A stretch of 64,000 nucleotides of DNA from Paulownia fortunei (GCA_019321725.1 CM033123.1:4844960-4908959); one strand, 5' to 3'; shown: positions 12,210 to 24,370, counted from the first letter of the stretch. Notes: generated from the letters alone by a model not told the origin. Made by a program: numbers and translations.

Positions 12210-14764
12210 CTGAAGAACTAGAAGACCATTTTCGGCTAATGCAGATTCACAGCACCTAAAAAATTCTTCCATGAATTCATGCCCCACGGATTCTATCATC
12301 CCACTGAAAATTCAGCAATTTGGATTGTAAAAAATACAGTGAATATCATGGTTGGTGATCTTCCGAATAAGAGGTTAAGTTGATTTGACAAATTACAAGG
12401 AGGCTCATCATGATATTATCCTGTCATATTTGTAGCTCTTAGGCAATTCCCGGTAGTCACATAGAAGAAGTTCAATTTGATCCTGAAATTTGCAATTAAC
12501 TTGAAAAATGACAAACTTCATAACAATCCAGTTCTGAATAGTGTAAGAATAGAATTGGAGCATTTCATGGTGTAGAACAAGCAATCATGGGAAAAATGTT
12601 TGTCATGTTTATCACTTCAATTATTTTATCAGATATAAATGACATTTTCAACTAAATGAAACCTTATACCTGCAGGCCGGCTTCCTTCACATTCAATTCT
12701 ACGTATTGAAGTTGTTTTTCTGACAGGGTGATGCCGGTGTATTTGCATCCTGTCCGTTTGACAACTTCAAATGCTAAACTTCCCCAACCACATCCGATCT
12801 CTAGAATGTGATGCTCCTTATTAATTCTTGCCTGTAGTTGAAGAGAATTTAGCTTCCATGAAAAATAATTTTGAGATTTACTGATGTGTCATACAAAAGT
12901 TTCACCTTTTCAATCAACATACGAATTTTCCTGAGCTGTGCATTCTTCAAATCTTCACCTTGAGACTTCCAAGAGAAATATAAAATAGGAAATATGTCTC
13001 ATGGAAATAGGTACCTGGTCTATCCAGCAATTGGATTTTGCTAAACAGATTTACTAAAAATACAAATCCTAATTACCTGAAATATTGCACAAGAGTATGT
13101 CATCGTTTCATCCAAAAATAGAGAAAAGAGTTCATTGCTCTGCCAAGAACAAATTAAAACAAGCTTCAGATTTGTGTATCCATATCTATATCTAGACCAA
13201 GTATAGTGTTATGGACCTGAATTTGGATTCGAAACATTTAACTTGGTTTATGTTTTAAAAGTAGGATATTTTATTATTTTACTAGGATAAACCACAGGAA
13301 TTCTAATTGTGAAATGAAAAATTTCAAGAGATGTATTTGTCATGTTTGTACAAACATAAGAGGTCCCTGTTATAATTATTTAGACAAACCTCGAGGGAGG
13401 TTTTTGTAATTTTAAACAAAAGCCAAAACAGTCCTTTAATAGTAACGTTATGTTTTGTAATGGCTGCTAATGTCAAGGGAGATGGATGTCATTTTAGAAA
13501 CTCGAGGGTGTAGACCAAACATCAAAGTAAGTTTGTAAGTATCCCTGAAAGATAAGTTGCCAAATACATGTGATTTACTTTATCTAACAAAAGACACATA
13601 CACAAAAATGTTATGGGATTCTCATAACTTATGGTCCGTGTATGGAAGAAACTCATGATGTTAGTGTGTGCAGTATTCATATGAATAGTTTCTATTGACT
13701 GTTGGATACATCATGCATATCCTGTAGTCCAAGAAAGCAAACCACTTACCAGGTCATAATGCTGCGAGATGTTTTGTCGCGCCTGAGTCAGTGTATTACC
13801 TGAAGAACAAGAAGACCATTTTCGGCTAATGCAGATTCACAGCACCTAAAAAATTCTTCCATAAATTCATGCCCCACGGCTTCCATCATCCCACTGAAAA
13901 TTCAGCATTTTGGATGGTAAAAAAATACAGTGAATGTTACTACTTGACATGGTTGGTGATTTTTTGAACAAGAGGTTAAGTTGATTTGACAAATTACAAG
14001 GAGGCTCACGATGCTATTATCCTGTCATATTTGTAGCTCTTAGGCAATTCGCGGTAGTCACATAGAAGAAGTTCAATTTGATCCTGAAATTTGCAATTAA
14101 CTTGAAAAATGACAAGGTTCATAACAATCCAGTTCTGAAGAGTGCAAGAATAGAATTAGAGCATTTCATGGTGTAGAAGAAGCAATCATGGGAAAAATGT
14201 TAATCATGTTTACCACTTCAATTATTTTATCAGATATAAATGACATTTTCAACTAAATGAAACCTTTGAGGAAATCACTGAAGCAAATGGTATACCTGCA
14301 GGCCAGCTTCCTTCACTTTCAATTCTACGTATTGAAGTTGTTTTTCTGACAGGGTGATGCCGGTGTATTTGCATCCTGTCCGTTTGACAACTTCAAGTGC
14401 TAAATTTCCCCAACCGCATCCGAACTCTAGAATGTGATGCTCCTTATTAATTCTTGCCTGTAGTTGAAGAGAATTTAGCTTCCAAGAAAAATCATTTTGA
14501 GATGTAAGGGATTGTGTCACACAAAAGTTTCACCTTTTCAATCAAAATATGGGTTTTCCTGAGCTGTGCATTCTTCAAGTCTTCACCTTGAGTCTTCCAA
14601 GAGAAATATATAATAGGATAAGTGTTTCATGGAAATAGGTACCTGATCTATCCAACAATTGGATTTTGCTAAGCAGATTTACTAAAAATACAAACCCTAA
14701 CCTGAAATATTGCACAAGTGTATGTCATCGTTTCATCCAAAAATAGAGAAAAGAGTTCATTGCT
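12210..14764 (-). repeat. Intragenic tandem duplication of methyltransferase exons in CPS-B
   Basis: Unit 1 has exons 16-20 at 14764-14702, 14593-14534, 14457-14296, 14083-14010 and 13893-13800. Unit 2 has an exon-15 tail at 13797-13750, then exons 16-20 at 13139-13077, 12965-12906, 12831-12670, 12482-12409 and 12303-12210. The exon-20 end of unit 1 runs directly into the last 16 codons of exon 15 (joint CAGGTAATACACTGACTC), so the breakpoint lies in coding sequence and re-creates a GT at the donor. Both units keep the SAM-binding motif (FGCGWG in unit 1, IGCGWG in unit 2). The units are similar but not identical, so the event is not very recent. Confidence 0.88.
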
Positions 14765-14867
14765 CTGCAAATAACAAATAGAAACAAGTTTGAGATTTCT
14801 GTATCCACATAATGGAGTAAATTGGCATCATGATGCGGTATGGATCAACAAGTGGACGGTAAAAGAT

Positions 14868-15290
14868 AGGGACAATTACATAAGCCGTCTCTGAGATTGG
14901 GACAGACCCCTCAGGTTTACGAAACTACATTTGCCTCTCCTAACATTTGTTGTTATTTTACATATAACTCCAACTATTTATCATACTATCAACATCATTA
15001 TTTTTTGATAATAAAAAGTTTTACACCCCTGATATTTGTGCAAATTTACAAAAACACCCCTTGAAGTTTGCCCACATTTACACAAATTTCTCTTATATTT
15101 ATTTAATTTATACAAACTTCCCTTGAGATTTGATATTTCTAACTTTTGATAAAATTTTGCAATTACAAAATATAATAATTATGAGTGAATCCTAAAATAC
15201 GTTGAGTAAAAGTATTAGTATTTAGAAATTTAAATTACACATATCTCTACTGTACAATATTAAAATGCGGGAACCAAAAAGACAGTGAAT
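14868..15290. mobile_element. MITE-like insert shared by CPS-B and CPS-C introns
   Basis: The insert begins around GGGACAATTACATAAGCC and contains the phrases CCTCTCCTAACATTTGTTG and GTTTTACACCCCTGATATTTG. It recurs inverted at about 52690-53125 in intron 15 of copy C. It is AT-rich and non-coding. Termini and target-site duplications were not resolved. Confidence 0.5.
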
Positions 15291-18200
15291 CAAATCTTTG
15301 AGTAGAAGCTCACATTAGGCAGCCAGTAGCAATGAACCGTTTGAAGAACCTTGTGACAAGAAGGCGCGCCCCAGTTTCAAGCCAGGACGGAACCATGTGT
15401 TTGGGATTATTCTGAACAGTATAACTTTTTCTAAGCAAGCCATTTGCAGCAAGTATACCTGCCTGTCATGATCAAATATTGATTATTACCGTCCATTTCT
15501 TAGTTAAATGGAATGTCAAAAGGAATTTTAAAAGTAAATAAAAGGACTACATCGTTTCCAAGGGGATGCCAATCAACTTTATTTGCTACATCAAATCCTA
15601 TATGGCCCTTGTGTTCTTTCTTCATTATGTTCACATTTTTGTAAGCATCTACTTGAACATATGTAATACTTGCAAACTCTGTTTCGGGTTTTGGTGGAAA
15701 CTTGTCCTTTCTAGTTTGTTTAATTTTAGTTTGCAACGAAACATCCAAGAGAAAATGTGGATTATGTCAATTCCATTTATTTCCTAATTGTCATTCTGCT
15801 CATGGCATGCACTGAATGCACTAAGTGGACAAATTCTGCTTATACCAATGAAAAATGTTTGATATTTTCATCAAATTATGTTGATTGAGAACAACCAGGA
15901 TTGAATAAAAACTGATTCAGGAAACCTCATTTCTGCAAAATAGATAAGACAGAGTTGAATAAAAGTTAATACGATCCATAAAATTTCCAACAAATGCCAT
16001 AAAATACCTTTACTCCATCCTCTGGGAACCCATATCCTGAAAAAAAATGCAATACCAGGAAAACCATTAAGTCAGCATACACAAGGAGGTATTCCACATA
16101 ATGGACAACTGAAAATGCTTGTAAGGATTTCGAATGCACCTTGATATGCCCCACAGAACCATAGTCTCCTCTTTCCTTGGATGAGATTGAGTTCAGATGA
16201 AGCTTTGGATGCAGCAACTGATGGGATTGGGTGGCTAGTTGACCACTTAAACAAGGTATTTTAGGTTTGCGAGGTGGATTTAGAGTCAAGAGAAATGGAA
16301 GTCCAGTCTCACCAATATTCTGTACATTCATTAAAAGAAAAGAAGTCGCAAGAAGACAAGGATTTAATTATCACAGTAAATAGAGAAGCCTTGTAATCGA
16401 TGGAAAACTTGCTTGGACAAGGATACAGCTGCATATAGTCATAAAAGAGGTTTATGTTGAGATATATAATACGCATCTTATATTATAAATCACACACTAG
16501 ATAATTTCTGCAAGTACATCAATGGCAAAGTTGTAGCAAATATCTTCTGTCTATTACAGGTTTGTGCAGTGAATATGAACATAAGTTTTAATTTACCAAA
16601 AAGATGACTGAAAATATTTAAATTCATTTTTGATGTATCACTACTAATATTAATTCCGAAAATTTAAGAATCATAAACAAAAATCTTCCAGGTACTTCTC
16701 AGGCACCCCATTCAAGTATTTAAAGAATGATCTCACTTCTTTTTTATCCCTGGGAAGTGAATGACCAAAAACAAGCTTTGAGTGGCAACAAACAAGATTG
16801 TGCTTAATTTAGTGGCCCCAGAAATCAAACCTTACAAATAAGGAAAGCAACAGTATTTCTCCGGACATTGTTCAACTTTTTGATTGTTACAAGTTCATGT
16901 TTTCTCATATCATTATAAACTAGCAAATTCCAGCAGATAGCAGAACTATCATCAGTGACTCTCTTGCACTAACTATTTACTCTTCTTTAAAAATGAGTTA
17001 TTATGGTTTGAACTTTCAATTTATGCAGAGAACTTGCAAAGTTCATGTGTTATTTAAATGCAGAAACTGATTTAAGAACCTGGATATTGTTGAGCCAATA
17101 TGTTGTATAAGCTTTGTTATCGATAGTTCCAAGAAAATTCCTTGAGCTCCATGCTGCTGGGTTTTTGGGCATTAAATTGTTGTCGTGATGAAGGAAAATA
17201 TCACTGCCATAAGAGTTAAAGAATAAAAATGCATTCATGATCGAGAACAGCAGCTTACTTCCCAAAAAATTGAGCAGGAGAAATGTAAGTGATACGAAGC
17301 ACGGAATAATATGCAATCAAAACACGACCTATCTTAAACATGAAGTAGAATTCCTAAATAATTCATAGAACAAGTTGTGGATTTTGCGTTATTTTTTAAG
17401 GAAAAAAGTCAATAAAACAAGAGTAGGATATTTGGGCTGAGAGTAAAGCTCTTTGTAAGAGGCTGGAGCTATGCACAAATATTATGAGAAGTGTATGCAA
17501 AAAGCCTTTTAAGCAAACTAGTCATGGAGGCAGATGAGCTTCAAAGGCAAATTAGAGGCAGCCTGAAAACTAACAATTTATGCATTCCAAAGTTTTTTAT
17601 TAAGCTATGCTCGTACATAAGGTTGTAGTACTTGTTTATATTTTCTGGGAATTTTCTTATTCTCCGGGAGGTTTTGATCAATGCTTGTTGATCGACATAA
17701 TTTTTCTTTGAGTTATTGCTGAAGAATTAAAGTTTTAACTATCTCTCATTGCTGCACTGGTGGCTTTTTTTCCATACAAAAGATAAGGAATAGATGTTGA
17801 AAAGAAGAAAATAAGAGCACCTGTAGACATATTGAAATGCACCAAGTATTCTTAATTCATCATATGTCAGCATGCTTCCCTAACATCTTCAGAGCATCTG
17901 GAGCATGTGTAGCAATTATGCACCCATCGTATACTTCTTCCGAGCCATTCTTACAAGTTATAGCACAACCTGCATAATTTTTGTGAATTCTTTTACAAAA
18001 AAATTAACTAAGAACTATAGTTATGATCAACATAGTATTTTTCTGCATTCACATCGATATATGGCACAGTATCGTAACAGTTTTAGATTATACAAATGAG
18101 ACAACTTTATTTGATCCTCACTCCTGCTTTTAAACTTGAAACAAGAACAAGAATCAGAAGATAAACATTCAAATTTGAACAGAAAACGGTAAATAAATAC

Positions 18201-19639
18201 TGTCCTCATATATACTCACCCTCATCATTTGTCAAAACTGAATATATTTCAGAATTGGTTCTTATTTGGCAGCCTCTACTTTCCAGCTCTTTTTTAACCT
18301 GGTTTTGAATTTAAGGATCAATCAGAATCTACTATAAGATTAAAGTACACGATCTTAACATTTAAACTTTTTTAAATATTATGTTCCTGAAATGATAATT
18401 GCTGAACTAAGGAATCTCAGAAAATTTGAACTTACCCTACTGACATAATTTTGTGAGCGCCATGTTGGAGTAAGCCTTTGAGGGTGACCGATGAGCTGCA
18501 GAGAAAAATCGTCGTTTAAGTTATATAAAACTCAACCCCTACCCCCAACAAAATGAAAAAATAGCAAACATGTTAGGCATGCCGCATTTACCAATGAATA
18601 CAAAAACTTACCTCCAGAGTGTGGTGATTGCACAAAAATGAAAGTGTGGAATAAGCAGAGAAGCTCATTACTTCTGAAGAGCATGACCAGATAGAAGCAC
18701 AAGTTGGAATCTGGAAAAAATTCAAATAGTAAGGATATTGCTTCCTCTGTTTGATGCATAAGATGGACATATGACAGGGTAAAATGTTTCACAGTCTCAC
18801 AAGAAAAGCTTTCTGGAATAACTCAGAGTAACCGTGCGACTGAACGAAGTGCCCCAGTGTGTCATTGCGGTCAATGTTTGGATTGTTTTCAAGCTCTTCA
18901 AGATAACTGCAATTGGTGGAAAACTCTATCATTCATCAAACAGAGAGGTGTTACAAGGAAACTAGCACTATGTCCACAAAGTAAAATGTCGAAGTCCTTC
19001 CACAGAAATTGACGTAGTCCAGAGTCAAATTTGACACACTTGTTTTGAATTCATTTAGGACACAACAGGAGAACTAATATCAGTGCTAAAAGAAGACTGT
19101 GTCTTCTTGTGAAAGTACTCACGTTGCTGCATCGTCCTTGAACTTAATGATTTCTCTAATCATTTTCCAAAAGCATGGATTCACTACATTCTTCTTTTGT
19201 GCAAACAAACTTGACAATCCGTTACGGGTCCCCCATTCACATCCTTGGCCTTCATCCAAGCTCACAGAGAATGACATGTCAGAGAGCTCCTTATCAACTC
19301 CAAGACTCTCAAACAATTGCATCATGTCCGGACACGTAACCTGTCCAATAAGCGAATACTATCTCAGGCAACATTTACACCATGAAACTGAATTCAATCA
19401 AGGTCTAATCTTTAGTAACATGGTGTGCAGAAATCATTTTACAGGACAATCTGGATATAAAAGAAACTTCAGTAATATCAAAATCTTCGAGCATTTAGTT
19501 CAAAACAGGGCAGAGACAAACTGGGGCAGGATTTTTCTTCTTCAGTCCCCTCCACAGACGAAGACACTAATGTGTAAATATGGGCAGTAGATAGAGCTAA
19601 AACAACCGTAATTCAATACTTGATTCGAGATTGATCGTT

Positions 19640-19910
19640 AAAAGTTCATTTGAGTTCCATTAATTAATTTAACAAACCAAACTTCGATAAAATTTGGAAT
19701 TCAATTCGAGTTTGACTCGATTAGAAAAAAAATAAAAAATATGTATAAAAAGATCAAGTTACTCGAACTCAATTCATGTTCGATTCGATTAAAACTCATT
19801 CAAATTTAAGTCAATTAACTATCAAATCAAATTCAAATACAATTTTTAAAACTTAATAAAAAATAAAACAAGTTTGAACAGTAATATATTCGACTTCACC
19901 TTAAACAATT
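19640..19910. repeat. TCGAGTTYGA-rich dispersed repeat, copy 1
   Basis: A segment dense in ACTCGAACTCAATTC and GATTCGATTAAAACTC motifs lies in intron 1 of copy B. It recurs in reverse complement at about 51640-51905 and 57960-58290. It is non-coding and its class is unknown. Confidence 0.6.
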
Positions 19911-20299
19911 TAAATAGTAACTAGATTGTATTAGATGGGTTTCCTAAGCTCATACTAAGTTACTAGGTTGTAATTTACTTATGTAGGAAAAACTTTAATA
20001 AAGCATGTGGAACCATACTTGCACAGGGAAAGGTCAATTAAACAAGGTGTTCTTTTGCTAAAGCAAAATGGATAGCCGGTTTCAATAATAGGTAAACAAA
20101 ATAAAGGGCAATGGTGGCACAAAGAAGGGGTGAACATAGACCAACTGATACAATCAGTATAATTTGGTACTAACCCTTGTTTTGCCACTAAGTCAAAAGT
20201 TACCATGCAGACTGATAAAGGTTTATAGAGTAGAGTAGTTTGACAGGTTCCAATATAGGAAAGTTTCAACAGCGAAATTCTCCTACCTTTGACACATCT

Positions 20300-20362
20300 A
20301 GGAAATTCTTGGGAGCTCCTATTCTTGAGTTACAAGGGTACCCAAGACCCTTGTCGGGTAAA
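20300..20362 (+). repeat. Short dispersed repeat next to the C tract
   Basis: AAATTCTTGGGAGCTCCTATTCTTGAG and CCCAAGACCCTTG resemble 40778-40835 in intron 1 of copy A. The orientation on the + strand is the same although genes A and B are opposite, so this is an independent repeat rather than intron homology. Confidence 0.45.
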
Positions 20363-20381
20363 CCCCCCCCCCCCCCCCCCC
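20363..20381 (+). repeat. C19 homopolymer
   Basis: Nineteen consecutive C on the + strand (G19 on the strand of copy B), in intron 1 of copy B. Extreme for this AT-rich region and prone to sequencing length error. Confidence 0.9.
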
Positions 20382-20974
20382 AACAAATAAAAGCAGTGAC
20401 CAATAGCCGTTTGCTTTCAAATAAAAATATATTTAAATTAATGATGTTTCTATGTTGATATATAAGTTTGATAATAAAAAAAATATTTTTTTAAAAAATA
20501 TGGGAAATATTAGACATTTGAAAAGAGTTTTGGTAAGTACATAAATTTTAATTTTTTATTTCTAGAAAAAGTAGGGGATTGGCGCATGAAAAAATGTAAA
20601 ATATTACTAAATTTAAAAATAAAATTTAAAAATAAAAATAAATTATATTTTCAATAAAAATTGATAAAATAAATATATTTTCAAATTTTCAAATAGTAAA
20701 AATTAGAAAATTACCCTTACGCCATTGTAATTTCTTAGTTGAAACTATATATGTAAAATTTTGAGAAATAATTATACCTTACGCCATTATAATTTCTTCA
20801 TTGAAACTATATAAATTAAATTTGAGAAATGATTATCCTATCTGAAACACATAATTCATCTACATATATTAAAATTGAATATTGATATTATCCACGTAAG
20901 CATTGTAAGATTAGAGAATCCTTTGAAAAAATCTTATAAATTATCTTTCGCATCTCGCACTGCCTAGATACATA

Positions 20975-21690
20975 GGGCTCGATTGGTTATGTTTTCATTC
21001 TCATTTTAGTTTTTAGCATTTCCAGTAGAGTTTACGAAGTTGTATTAATTTTTGTGTAAAAATTAAAAATATGTTTAGATGAATGACAAATTATAGGTAT
21101 AAAATGAGAATTGTTTGATTGGTTGTAATTTTGTATATTGTGCTACAAAAAATGTGATAAAACAGAGATTGTATTTATTTGGTAATTTTTGATGGAATTA
21201 TTTTTATAATTTATATACATAACAATATTAGAAGTTGGTAGTGGTGGAGTTCACTTTGAATATATAGTTTAAATATGATAATATATTAGGATTATATGTA
21301 AATAGTTGGTTACATTGAAATGATGTTGCTTGAAATAAATAATATATTAATTTAATATAATTAATAATAGTGGGATTTACTTTGAATATTTAATTTAATA
21401 TAATAACTCATTATATTAATATGTAAGTAATATGTTTCATTGGATTGATGTAGTTGGAAGAAAAATTATATAATTAGATATAGTTAGTAGTGACAGGTCT
21501 TAAAAATATAATATACAATTGAAAATTAAGAATATAGGTTGAAAATTGAGAGTATAAGTTTGGAAAGTATTTTTGATGGGTAAATGAGAATGAGAAATGA
21601 GATATATTAAATAAAATATAATTTTAGTATTTAAAATAGTATAAAATTGAGAATGTGGATTTAAAAATTTAAATAAAGGAGTCCTATCTT
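20975..21690. mobile_element. Probable Tourist-like MITE in CPS-B intron 1
   Basis: An AT-rich, non-coding unit starts near GGGCTCGATTGGTTATGTTTTCATTCTCATTTT and ends near ATAAAATTGAGAATGTGG. Its inner sequence resembles the insert at 57003-57705 (GTGTAAAAA..AAA.TATGTTT.GATGAATG; AAAATAGTATAAAAT). The ends are only roughly placed. Confidence 0.4.
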
Positions 21691-21748
21691 CTTTCTTCCA
21701 GTATTCCCTGTGGACTTTGATGCTTAAGCACGCCTTTGCACTCGGAAT

Positions 21749-22140
21749 CATTGTTTTGAAAATTGAATTGGATCGGGTGGTTCAATTGAGAATCAAAACT
21801 TGATTCGGTCCGGTTAATGGTATAAATAAAAAATTCAGTTTGATTGGTTTGATTGGTTTTATTTTTTATTTTTTTATGTTTTCAAAAAATAAAATAAAAT
21901 TGATATTTTATTATATTTATATAGTTATTTGAATTTTGTGTTTTGTTAGATATTCTTTTTAGAGAGTTACTTATCTTTTTGTACATTTAAAATGTATTAA
22001 ATAATAATTAATATATTATATTATCATTTTACATAATATAATAAAAAAATATAATTAATTTTTATTAAAATGATCCGACCAATTGAACCCCTAATCGTTA
22101 GCAAGAATGGTTTATTACCGGTCCGATTATGAAAACACTG
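21749..22140. mobile_element. hAT-type MITE, 392 bp
   Basis: Terminal inverted repeats start CATTGTTTTGAAAATT on the left and CAGTGTTTTCATAATC read inward from the right. They are flanked by an 8-bp near-perfect target-site duplication, CTCGGAAT at 21741-21748 and CTCGTAAT at 22141-22148. TIRs of this kind with 8-bp duplications are typical of hAT elements. There is no transposase, so it is non-autonomous. It lies in intron 1 of copy B. Confidence 0.75.
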
Positions 22141-22769
22141 CTCGTAATATTGGCACTTGGAGTTCAATTTCGCCATCTAAAATAATAACTATTTTATGTT
22201 TGTTATATTTGAATAAATTAGAAAAGTTGCACGTGGTAAAACTATTTATTATAATTAAAATTTTAAGGATCATCAATTATAAGGAAGTATTGAACAATTC
22301 AGTATATATGATTTAGAATAGAAAACCAAGAAAATAAAATCATTTTTCTACCCTATTGACCAGGCACATAAATATTTCATATGGATAACCATAACTATTT
22401 ATTATTTTTATTATCAGTAAAATATCTCTTCTGTATTAATTAAGTAGAAGGTTAGGTGGTTCTGTGAGCAATTGGGCGTTTTGTAAAATGGCAAAACAAC
22501 ACATAATTATATTTAACAATTTATTTTTTTGAACTAATAATAAACTTGGCTAACATACTTGTTGATGAGACAAGAAGACTTAAATGATATATGATCAAAC
22601 TCAAAAATAGGCATCAATTTATGATTTATGAAAGGAATAAAAACAAGACAACAAGGGACTGATCGTTTGGAAATAAATTTGGTGGAAAAATTCATACCCA
22701 TCCATATATAATACTAATTTTTTTAAAAATTAATAAATGGATAATGGCTCAATTACAAAAAAACTTAGA

Positions 22770-22962
22770 AAATACAGAAAAAAATAATAATAACACTTAC
22801 CCTACTAAAGACCCTAAAACCAAGGTCGACAACAATGGAATCAACGGCAACAGTCTTGGCATGGCCACCTACGGTATACTCCTTCTCATACACCACCACC
22901 TCCACCCCGTCTATTGCCAGAACATATGCAGACAACAGCCTGCTTACGCCACCCCCTACCAA
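22770..22962 (-). pseudogene. Broken exon 1 of CPS copy B
   Basis: The minus strand reads LVGGGVSRLLSAYVLA and continues through VVVYEKEYTVGGHAKTV to VFSRVS, matching exon 1 of copy A (FAD-binding GxGxxG region). The first eight codons, including both possible ATGs, are missing, and the match stops exactly where the 22963-23910 repeat begins. The last Gly of GxGxxG is Arg (GGGVSR), and M/N in MVFNRV are changed. The promoter and 5' leader are gone. Confidence 0.85.
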
Positions 22963-23910
22963 AAAAGATCTGTTTTTTCATGAAGTAATTTTATTAGTAA
23001 TTTAATATAAATTTTTAAAGTAAAAAAAATTATTAAGTCAAATATCAAATGCAATTGCAATCGAACTACTATAATTGTGACGTCAAAATAAGTCAAATAA
23101 TTAAAAGAGATTTTGAATTTTGTGTATAAAATATGTGAAATATAATGGATAACATCGTTTTCAGAATATGGTATCATAATTGGTAAATATGATATAAAAT
23201 TCAGATGTGGGTGACTTGAGAAAACAAAATTAAAGGAATCAAATACTCCATCAATTAATGTAATTATTTTCGCATAATCTCATGGTTTAGAAAAAAATAA
23301 GTTTTAGTCATGAATACACTTTAAGTTTTGTTGTATTTTTTGTTTTTATTTTTTCAAAAAGTGGAATAACAAAAAAATATAAATATGATAGTAGATTGTG
23401 TTTTTGAATTGATATAAAAAATAAATATTATTTTTACATTAATTTTAATGAATCTAATTAAACTGAATATAGTGAAGTATATTTTCATACAAAATTAATA
23501 TTTGGTTTGATTTTTGATTTTTTATTTTGATTCATCAAATCGTACAAAATATTGAATTTTAATTTTTTATAAATTTTATAAATAGTTGTTATATATTATT
23601 AATTAATCTTATACTTTTTCTTAACTTTAACTTACCAAACTAAAAATAATAAATTCAAAATAAAATTAGATTTCTCTATTTATTTACTTTTTATTTTTCA
23701 GCAAAATTATTTTTTAATAAAATTGTAAAGTCGAAAATGGTCAAAAGATAAAACAAAATGTGAACTTCTTATAAATATAATTTTTCCACATATTTTCAGA
23801 AAAAAATAGCAAATTGATAAATATAATATAAAATTCAGATTTGGTGGCTTAAGAAAATATATGTTAAAAAAATCAAACATCTCATTAACTGATATAATTA
23901 TTTTTGTATG
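22963..23910 (+). repeat. About 950-bp direct repeat, copy 2
   Basis: Nearly identical to 5334-6280. Its left edge coincides with the truncation point of CPS-B exon 1. Its right edge is followed by a short local re-duplication of GTTAAAGAAATCAAACATCT and then a gypsy fragment. Confidence 0.8.
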
Positions 23911-23944
23911 TTAAAGAAATCAAACATCTCATTAACTGATATAT

Positions 23945-24180
23945 GTTAAAGAAATCAAACTCCATAATAAGAGTGCTATCATGAACATCAATCTTAGCTC
24001 GGATTGTTTTCATGAATGATTTTTCGAAAAAAATACATGCAACATTAGGACATGTGTTATCTTCCATCTCGTAAACATAAAAATCAGTAAGAAAAACTAA
24101 TTCATTCACCTATATAAGAATATCTTCCATAACCCTTATTAAATATGCAGTAAATCTATCAACCAATTATAAAATAACAC
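23945..24180 (-). mobile_element. Ty3/gypsy protease-region fragment
   Basis: The minus strand encodes a run close to the aspartic-protease region of plant Ty3/gypsy polyproteins: VMEDILI.VNELVFLTDFYV, then MEDN, then SFMKTIRAKIDVHDSTL and MEFD. One in-frame stop (before VNELVF) and loss of the flanking domains mark it as a relic. It abuts the 950-bp repeat. Confidence 0.75.
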
Positions 24181-24239
24181 ATATTCAATATTTTTGTATA
24201 CAATATGTCAACAAAACTACGTTCAATAATTAGTTGAAA

Positions 24240-24370
24240 ATAATTTTTAATTAGAATGAACAGATCCTTAGGATCCATATTTCATCATCAGGACACATTT
24301 ATTTAAGTTGAAACAATTTTTAATTAGAATGAACAGATCATTGCGATCCATATTTCACCAACAGGGAGAC
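24240..24370. repeat. Short tandem duplication, period about 75
   Basis: TTTTTAATTAGAATGAACAGATC followed by GATCCATATTTCA occurs twice with slight differences. Confidence 0.75.

Larger units (their letters stand above)
10040..22962 (-). pseudogene. CPS copy B: rearranged cyclopropane fatty acid synthase pseudogene
   Basis: This copy is homologous to intact copy A exon by exon. Recognised exons, 5' to 3' on the minus strand: partial exon 1 from 22962; 19340-19123; 18906-18801; 18710-18612; 18495-18436; 18298-18220; 17969-17821; 17203-17080; 16319-16140; 16036-16008; 15462-15314 (exon 11). Then two sets of exons 16-20, the second preceded by an exon-15 tail; then 12089-11953, 11856-11776, 11538-11433 and 10111-10040 (exons 21-24). 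Lesions: no ATG in exon 1; one extra base in exon 7 (149 against 148 bases), giving a TGA a few codons later; one base missing in exon 9 (180 against 181); exons 12-14 and most of 15 absent; donor GT to AT after 12409; one codon lost in exon 24. The intact copy would methylenate fatty acyl chains of membrane lipids; B cannot encode that enzyme. Confidence 0.9.

Noticed and set aside
19099..19590. 163-codon open frame on the + strand
   Set aside because: It is antisense to exon 2 of CPS-B. The exon on the minus strand has correct splice sites and clear homology to copy A.
10040..22962. The idea that CPS-B could be a functional gene with two methyltransferase domains
   Set aside because: Missing start, two frameshifts, missing exons 12-14 and a broken donor make a full product impossible.
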